A DNA stretch of 11,769 nucleotides from SCUN01 sp964343975 (GTDB lineage: Bacteria > Acidobacteriota > Vicinamibacteria > Vicinamibacterales > SCN-69-37). Below, piece after piece: positions 7,415-11,769 of this stretch. The stretch spans positions 1 to 11,769 of the forward strand of contig CAYFLU010000104.1 of NCBI GenBank assembly GCA_964343975.1, in the 5' to 3' direction. The translations under genes were made by a program, and so were the position numbers. The notes below the pieces were generated by a model. The model did no database searches. It had not been told where the DNA came from and saw only the letters and a list, made by a program, of their open reading frames with translations. Numbering within the stretch: position 1 is the first letter of the stretch; the number at the start of each line of letters is the position of its first letter.

Positions 7415-7442
7415 CCTCCGCGTCAGACAAAGCGAGGGACAC

Positions 7443-8606
7443 GTGGCGAAGATTGGGATGGGAATCATCGGGGCCGGCTTCATCGGACCCCATCACGTTG
7501 ACGCGGTGCGCCGGCTGGGTTTCGTCGACGTCGTCGCCTTGGCCGATGTGAACGAGGGGTTGGCCAAAGACAAGGCCGCCGCGTTGCACATCCCGAAATC
7601 GTACGGCAGCTACGCGGCGCTGCTGGCCGACCCGTCGATTCAGGTGGTGCACAACGCCACGCCGAACTTCCTGCACTACGAGGTCAATGCGGCCATCATC
7701 GCCAGCGGCAAACACGTCGTGTCCGACAAGCCACTGGCGCTGTCGGGCGATCAAGCCCGGCGCCTGCGCGATCAGGCCCTCAAGGCCGGCGTGTTCCATG
7801 CGGTGACGTTCGGCTACCGCGGCAACCCGCTCGTGCAGCAGGCGCGTCAGGCGATTGCCGCCGGACACATCGGCCGTCCCCACTTCGTCCATGGCTACTA
7901 CCTGCAGGATTGGCTGCTGAAGGACACCGACTACTCGTGGCGTCTGGAACCCGACAAGGGCGGCGAGTCGTCGGCCCTCGGCGATATCGGCTCGCACTGG
8001 TTGGACCTCGTGCAGCACGTGACCGGGCTCCGCATTACGCACGTGCTGGGCGATCTGACGACCGTGATCCAGAAGCGCAAGCGGCCGACGGGCCGGCGTG
8101 AAGCCTTCGCGGACGGCTCGGTCGGTGAAACGGTGGAACTCGTCGACATCACCGTCGAGGACCTGGCGTCGGTGCTGGTGCGCTTCGACAACGGCGCGAA
8201 GGGCGCTTTCAGCGTCGGACAGGTGTGCGCGGGCCACAAGAACGATCTCGTGTTCGAAGTGTGCGGCGCCTCCGCGTCGCTCAAGTGGCGACAGGAGCAG
8301 CAGAACGAACTGTGGATCGGCCGACGCGAACCGGCGAGTGAAGTGCTGCCGAAAGATCCCGGCCTGCTCCTCGACGGCGTGCGTGGCTACGCGCATCTGC
8401 CGGGCGGGCATCAGGAAGGTTGGGCGGATGCGTTCCGCAACGTGATGCAGGACATCTACGGCACCATCGCCGCCGGCAAGAAGCCGACCGACCCGTTGCC
8501 GGGCGCGTTCGCGACGTTCGAAGACGGCTTCCGCGCGAATGCGCTCGTTGACGCCATCCTCGCGAGTTCGCGCGCCGGTGGCGTGTGGACGAAGGTGACC
8601 GACTAA
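7443..8606 (+). CDS. Gfo/Idh/MocA-family NAD(P)-dependent sugar oxidoreductase
   Basis: Cytosolic oxidoreductase of 387 residues that should oxidise or reduce a sugar, inositol or sugar-derived ring using NAD(P). It has an N-terminal Rossmann fold with GIIGAGFIGPHH (8-18) and an acidic residue at the end of the second strand (ALADVNE). The family's EKP motif appears as SDKPLAL (94-100), with K96 in the catalytic position. The C-terminal alpha/beta domain has GDIGSHWLDLVQHVTG (180-195), with D181 and H185 as likely active-site residues. A late HLPGGHQEGWADAFRN (318-333) is shared with dehydrogenase-type members acting on free sugars. The GTG at 7443 is chosen because GAGGG (7434-7438) lies 4 bases upstream and the Rossmann strand starts at once; an upstream in-frame ATG at 7230 would overlap the opposite gene. 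The substrate cannot be named. It is followed after 2 bases by the next gene's probable GTG. Confidence 0.9.
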   Translation: MAKIGMGIIGAGFIGPHHVDAVRRLGFVDVVALADVNEGLAKDKAAALHIPKSYGSYAALLADPSIQVVHNATPNFLHYEVNAAIIASGKHVVSDKPLALSGDQARRLRDQALKAGVFHAVTFGYRGNPLVQQARQAIAAGHIGRPHFVHGYYLQDWLLKDTDYSWRLEPDKGGESSALGDIGSHWLDLVQHVTGLRITHVLGDLTTVIQKRKRPTGRREAFADGSVGETVELVDITVEDLASVLVRFDNGAKGAFSVGQVCAGHKNDLVFEVCGASASLKWRQEQQNELWIGRREPASEVLPKDPGLLLDGVRGYAHLPGGHQEGWADAFRNVMQDIYGTIAAGKKPTDPLPGAFATFEDGFRANALVDAILASSRAGGVWTKVTD

Positions 8607-8608
8607 CC

Positions 8609-8729
8609 GTGCGGAAGCCCCTCCTGATCGCCGCGGCGGTGGCGATGGCCGGCGCGGCCGTCTGGATGCTGCGGGGCGCGGGCGGCACCCCGCCCGCGCC
8701 CCGCAGCACCGCAGCCGGCGGCCGCCGCG
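8609..8729 (+). pseudogene. Frame-shifted N-terminal membrane-anchor fragment of the next gene
   Basis: A GTG at 8609, two bases after the previous stop and 11 bases after AAGGTG (8592-8597), opens MRKPLLIAAAVAMAGAAVWM, a clear signal anchor, followed by GAGGTPPAP. This frame then turns into Arg/Gly-rich low-quality sequence and stops at 8908. One frame over, from 8703, the same DNA reads AAPQPAAAAVPAVRKTFLAY, a natural Ala/Pro linker into the methyltransferase-like body. Skipping one base joins the two smoothly. The likely site is the CCCC run at 8699-8702, which may carry one C too many (assembly or real mutation) or act as a +1 slip site. The repaired product would be 487 residues. Confidence 0.6.
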
Positions 8730-10073
8730 GTGCCCGCCGTGCGGAAGACCTTTCTGGCCTATTCAGACGCCAAGCCGGCACTCGAGGCCCATCGCGATCT
8801 GCTCCCGGATGCGTTGCGCGGCAAGACGCCGGCCGATCAGGAAGCCGCGTGGCCCGGCTGGGTCGCGCGCCACGACGCCGACATTCGCGCGCGTCTCGCC
8901 CAAGGTGACGAAGACTCCGTCGTCAACTTCTGGCTCTACGGCACCACGTTCACGACGCGGCCGCGTGCGACCGATCAGGAGATCGCGTCACTGAAGTCCG
9001 CGGCCGCGGCGGAAGACCTGCTGATCGGCCGTCTGAACGACCTCGTGGCCGGCATGCGCACGCCGGGCGCGAACGAACGTCTGCTCTTCGCGCGGAAAAT
9101 GCTCATCGCCCGCGGCATCGATCCGTCCACCGACGAAGGCAGTGATCAGGCCCGCATCTATCTCGTGAAGGCGCGTGAACGCGTGAACGCGGAAGTCGCC
9201 CGCTATCGTCGCGAAGCCGAATCCGCCCAGAAGCCCGGTGGCCAGCGCGCCGCGAGCGCGTACGCCACGATCTATCGCGACCGCGGGCTGTCTTCCGATA
9301 CGCGACTCGCCGCCGACTTCGCGCTCGATAAGGCGCTCGAGGTCATGGCGTCGAAGGGCGCGCTCGCGCCAAGCAGCGTGCGGCGCGTCGCCATCGTCGG
9401 CCCCGGCCTCGATTTCACCGACAAGGCCGAAGGGTACGACTTCTATCCGCTCCAGACGATCCAGCCGTTCGCGTTCGTGGATTCGTTGCTGCGTCTCGGC
9501 TTGGCGAAGCCGACGGAACTGAGCATGACGACGCTCGACCTCAGCCCGCGGATCAACGGCCATCTGGACGCGGCGCGACGCCGCGCTGAGAGCGGCGAGA
9601 GTTACGCCCTGCAGTTGCCGCTGCCGCAGGATGTGCCGCAGCGCCAGTCGCATCCCGATCTCGTCGCGTACTGGCAGCGCTTCGGCGACCGGATCGGCGC
9701 CGAGATCGCGCCGATTCCGCCGCCAGCCGTGGCGGGGCCCGTGCGGATTCGCGCGCTCGGCGTCCGCCCCGAGGTCACACGCGCGATGACGCCGCAGGAT
9801 CTCGACATCATCCTCGAGCATCTCGACGCGTTGCCGGACGCGGAGCGTTTCGACGTGATCGTGGCGACGAACATCCTCGTGTACTACGACAGCTTTGAAC
9901 AGGCGCTGGCGCTGACCAATGTGGCGAAGATGCTGCGCCCGGGCGGGTACTTTCTGACCAACTACGCGATGACGGCGGCGGCGCCATTCGAACCGTCGGC
10001 CGTGCTCACCTCGTCGGTGTTCTTCGATCGCCAGCGGAACGGCGACACGATGTACTGCTACCGGCGGCGCTGA
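8730..10073 (+). CDS. Class I methyltransferase-like protein, probably membrane-anchored
   Basis: Protein of 447 residues from the GTG at 8730, which has no ribosome binding site; the biological start is more likely GTG 8609 through a one-base shift. I do not recognise a named family for the N-terminal half. Residues 1-215 are mostly helical and charged (VVNFWLYGTTFTTRPRATD, then AAEDLLIGRLNDLVAGM and ARIYLVKARERVNAEVARYR). The C-terminal half resembles a class I SAM methyltransferase. VRRVAIVGPGLDF (217-229) stands for motif I, MTTLDLSPRING (266-277) for the acidic second strand, RFDVIVATNILVYYDSFEQAL (373-393) for motif IV, and AKMLRPGGYFLTNYAM (399-414) for the last strands. The RFDVIVATNILVYY and LRPGGYFL blocks recall CheR-type enzymes. 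Motif I has GPGLDF instead of a Gly-rich E/DxGxGxG loop, so SAM binding is uncertain. It probably sits in an operon with the oxidoreductase. Confidence 0.65.
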   Translation: MPAVRKTFLAYSDAKPALEAHRDLLPDALRGKTPADQEAAWPGWVARHDADIRARLAQGDEDSVVNFWLYGTTFTTRPRATDQEIASLKSAAAAEDLLIGRLNDLVAGMRTPGANERLLFARKMLIARGIDPSTDEGSDQARIYLVKARERVNAEVARYRREAESAQKPGGQRAASAYATIYRDRGLSSDTRLAADFALDKALEVMASKGALAPSSVRRVAIVGPGLDFTDKAEGYDFYPLQTIQPFAFVDSLLRLGLAKPTELSMTTLDLSPRINGHLDAARRRAESGESYALQLPLPQDVPQRQSHPDLVAYWQRFGDRIGAEIAPIPPPAVAGPVRIRALGVRPEVTRAMTPQDLDIILEHLDALPDAERFDVIVATNILVYYDSFEQALALTNVAKMLRPGGYFLTNYAMTAAAPFEPSAVLTSSVFFDRQRNGDTMYCYRRR

Positions 10074-10102
10074 CGGTTCAGCCTAGCGGCGCTCGCGCGC
10101 GA

Positions 10103-11140
10103 TCACTGTGCGCGAGAATGCAGCGCCACGAGTGCGGCGCCGATCGCCTGTGACAGGTCGCCGAGTGCGGCAGGCACCACACGCAGGCGCTCCCGCTGCG
10201 CGGGCCAGAGATACGGCTCTGCGCTTTCCCACAGAATCCGCAAGTAGCGCGTGCGGAAGGTCTCGGTCGTCGCCTCGGGATCCATGAGGCCGCCGCCAAT
10301 CACGACAAACTGCGGATCGAGCGCCATCGCCAGATTGGCGACGTGCAGCCCCATCGCGCGCGCCTGAAGATCGAAGAGCTCCAATGCGAGCGCGTCACCG
10401 GCCTGGGCGAGGCCGCGCAGCGCGAGCGCCTTCTCCTTCGACGACTTCGTCGACTGCGCGAGCGCGTGATCCGGATAGCGCGTGATGCGGTCTTCCAGGA
10501 GATACGGCAGGCCTGACAGCGAGGTGTAGACCTCGACACAGCCCCATGTGCGGCCGCAGCCACACGGGTACGCCTTCACGTCGAGCAGATGGAGCGGCGC
10601 CGGCATGTGCGCGGCTTCCATGCCCGCCAGCGTGTCGCCGTCGAGCGGCAGGCCGCGCCGATCCACATAGGCGCATCCCAGCCCGGACCCGGGCGCGAGC
10701 ATCACGACCGTGCCGGTACCGTCGCCGCGCACGCGCATGGCTTCCGCCACGCCGCCCATGTTGCCGTCGTTGCCGACGACGAGCGGCACGACGCGGCCGG
10801 CCTTGGCGACCAGGGCGGCGCTATAGGCGCTCAGAACATCGAATCCGGCGAAGCTCTCCGGCAGGTTCGGGCCGCGCTCGAGCACGCCGTAGCGCCGCTG
10901 TGGGCCCGGCATAGCCGCGCCCACCCCTTTCACCTGATCCCACGTGAGCCCGTGCGCAGCGAGAAATTCGCTCACCGCGTCGGCCCAGCCCTGCATCACC
11001 GCGAGCGGACCGTGCTCCGAGCCGGTCGGGCGCTGGAGAAGCTCGGTCGACACCGTGGTGCCATCCGCCCAGACCGCGCCGATCTTCGTCGTCGTGGCGC
11101 CGCCGTCCGTCCCAATGTAGATTCCGTCGTTCACTCGCAA
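10103..11140 (-). CDS. ROK-family sugar kinase-like protein
   Basis: Protein of 345 residues of the ROK family (glucokinase, N-acetylhexosamine kinase and related repressors). It lacks the N-terminal winged helix of ROK repressors, so a kinase is more likely. Motifs: phosphate-binding IGTDGGATTTKIG (9-21), GVGAAMPGP (72-80), VVGNDGNMGGVAE (121-133) with D125 as candidate catalytic base, LAPGSGLGCAYVD (148-160), and GMEAAHM with the zinc-ligand His at 178. The cysteine loop CGCGRTWGCVE (193-203) has C193, C195 and C201 but one residue more than the usual CxCGxxGCxE. Late GGGLMDPEA (282-290) closes the nucleotide site. The TTG start is chosen because GAGAGG lies 7 bases upstream; a GTG two codons later is poorly spaced. 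It lies 42 bases after the esterase stop on the same strand and is convergent with the methyltransferase-like gene. The sugar is unknown. Confidence 0.88.
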   Translation of the reverse strand: MRVNDGIYIGTDGGATTTKIGAVWADGTTVSTELLQRPTGSEHGPLAVMQGWADAVSEFLAAHGLTWDQVKGVGAAMPGPQRRYGVLERGPNLPESFAGFDVLSAYSAALVAKAGRVVPLVVGNDGNMGGVAEAMRVRGDGTGTVVMLAPGSGLGCAYVDRRGLPLDGDTLAGMEAAHMPAPLHLLDVKAYPCGCGRTWGCVEVYTSLSGLPYLLEDRITRYPDHALAQSTKSSKEKALALRGLAQAGDALALELFDLQARAMGLHVANLAMALDPQFVVIGGGLMDPEATTETFRTRYLRILWESAEPYLWPAQRERLRVVPAALGDLSQAIGAALVALHSRAQ

Positions 11141-11153
11141 CTCGTCACCTCTC

Positions 11154-11176
11154 CCGCGCGCGGCGAGGCCGCGCGG
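11154..11176 (-). repeat. GC-rich inverted repeat between esterase and ROK genes
   Basis: CCGCGCG (11154-11160) and CGCGCGG (11170-11176) can form a 7-bp stem with a 9-base loop, directly upstream of the ROK ribosome binding site (GAGAGG, about 11148-11153). A 12-base palindrome GGCCGCGCGGCC lies at 11168-11179. There is no U-tract, so it is not a classical terminator. It could stabilise the mRNA, uncouple expression of the two genes, or mean nothing in such GC-rich DNA. Confidence 0.3.
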
Positions 11177-11182
11177 CCAGGC

Positions 11183-11769
11183 TCAGCGAAACAGCAGGGG
11201 CGCGAACTCGTTGAGGTAGTCGCGCCAGTTGATCCAGGTATGCCCGCCCGCGGATTCCTTCATGGACGGGCTGAAGCCGTGCTTCTTGAACAGGTCGACC
11301 GTCGCATTGGTCGTCGTGATCAGGCCGTCGTCTTTCCCCGTGGCGAACCAGAACACTTTCAGACCCTTCTTGAGGCCGGGGTTGTCGAGGATGGACGCGT
11401 ACTGTTTCTCCCACTCGGCGGCCGTCAGCACGGGCGGCGCGGCGGGTGCCGCGGCGGCCGGCGCCGGCTGCGGAGCCGCCGGAGCGGTGGGCGCCGCCGG
11501 TGGCGTGGCCCCACGCCCGGGGCCACCGAGGCCCGGAAACGCGCCGAGCAAACCGGAACTGAAGACGCCGATGTAGCCGAAGCGCTCGAGATGCGGGATG
11601 CCGACCTGCAGCGTTTGGTTGCCGCCCATCGACAGACCGGCGATCGCCGTCTTGTTGCGATCGGTCTCCACGCGATAGTTCTTCTCGATGTACGGCATGA
11701 CGTCGCCGACGAAGTCCTGCACGAATTCATCGGTCGCCGTGCGTCCGGTCGCCCCCTGCGCCGCGGCGC
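11183..11769 (-). CDS. Esterase of the PF00756 (esterase D / feruloyl esterase-like) family, 5' end cut by window edge
   Basis: C-terminal about 195 residues of an alpha/beta-hydrolase; the frame stays open to the window edge, so the start lies outside. The sequence DEFVQDFVGDVMPYIEKNYRV, then AIAGLSMGGNQTL, is typical of the putative-esterase family. The nucleophile Ser is at 11630-11632 in G-L-S-M-G-G, the acid is in FATGKDDGLI, and the His is in AGGHTWINWRDYL, so the catalytic triad is complete. Such enzymes cut acyl or feruloyl esters from plant polysaccharides or other conjugates, and are often secreted; a signal peptide cannot be judged here. An Ala/Pro-rich insert of about 36 residues (11426-11533) follows the nucleophile region. 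It ends at the TGA at 11183-11185 and probably shares a transcript with the downstream ROK gene, in line with sugar released from an ester being phosphorylated. Confidence 0.87.
   Translation of the reverse strand, partial: AAAQGATGRTATDEFVQDFVGDVMPYIEKNYRVETDRNKTAIAGLSMGGNQTLQVGIPHLERFGYIGVFSSGLLGAFPGLGGPGRGATPPAAPTAPAAPQPAPAAAAPAAPPVLTAAEWEKQYASILDNPGLKKGLKVFWFATGKDDGLITTTNATVDLFKKHGFSPSMKESAGGHTWINWRDYLNEFAPLLFR

Noticed and set aside
10092..10116. Inverted repeat CTCGCGC/GCGCGAG between the convergent genes as a terminator
   Set aside because: The stem is only 7 bp with an 11-base loop, has no U-tract on either strand and overlaps the end of the ROK gene.

Overview
The window is high-GC bacterial DNA with tightly packed genes, several GTG or TTG starts and short gene gaps. 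A very large TonB-dependent receptor with an N-terminal carboxypeptidase-regulatory-like domain (Oar-like), next to hydrolase and sugar-handling genes, is a combination typical of Acidobacteriota, perhaps the Vicinamibacteria. That placement is inferred from gene content only. I see no tRNA, rRNA, CRISPR array, insertion sequence or phage gene.

Layout: (1) 1-325, an AT-richer leader with no convincing gene; it ends in a hairpin that would cover the ribosome binding site of the next gene. (2) 326-4015 (+), an Oar-like outer-membrane receptor, followed by a strong intrinsic terminator whose U-tract runs into the stop codon of the convergent gene. (3) 4090-7322 (-), a compact three-gene operon transcribed right to left: a polyprenyl-phosphate glucosyltransferase-like GT2 enzyme, an ApbE-type FMN transferase, and a multi-membrane-span Agl23/TIGR03663-type GT-C-like protein. 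(4) 7335-7442, a divergent promoter region holding a possible 18-residue leader ORF. (5) 7443-8606 (+), a Gfo/Idh/MocA sugar oxidoreductase, followed after 2 bases by a gene split by an apparent frameshift: a short membrane-anchor start (8609) and, one frame over, a 447-codon body with a class I methyltransferase-like C-terminus. (6) 10103-11140 (-), a ROK-family sugar kinase-like protein, downstream of a partial PF00756-type esterase that runs off the right edge.

Taken together, the genes suggest uptake and processing of carbohydrates or plant-type esters: outer-membrane receptor, esterase, sugar dehydrogenase, sugar kinase. Beside these sits a membrane glycosylation module (lipid-linked sugar donor synthase plus GT-C-like protein) with an embedded flavin transferase. 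The items most worth a second look are the GT2-apbE-Agl23 operon, the frameshifted anchored methyltransferase-like gene, and the leader hairpin of the receptor gene.
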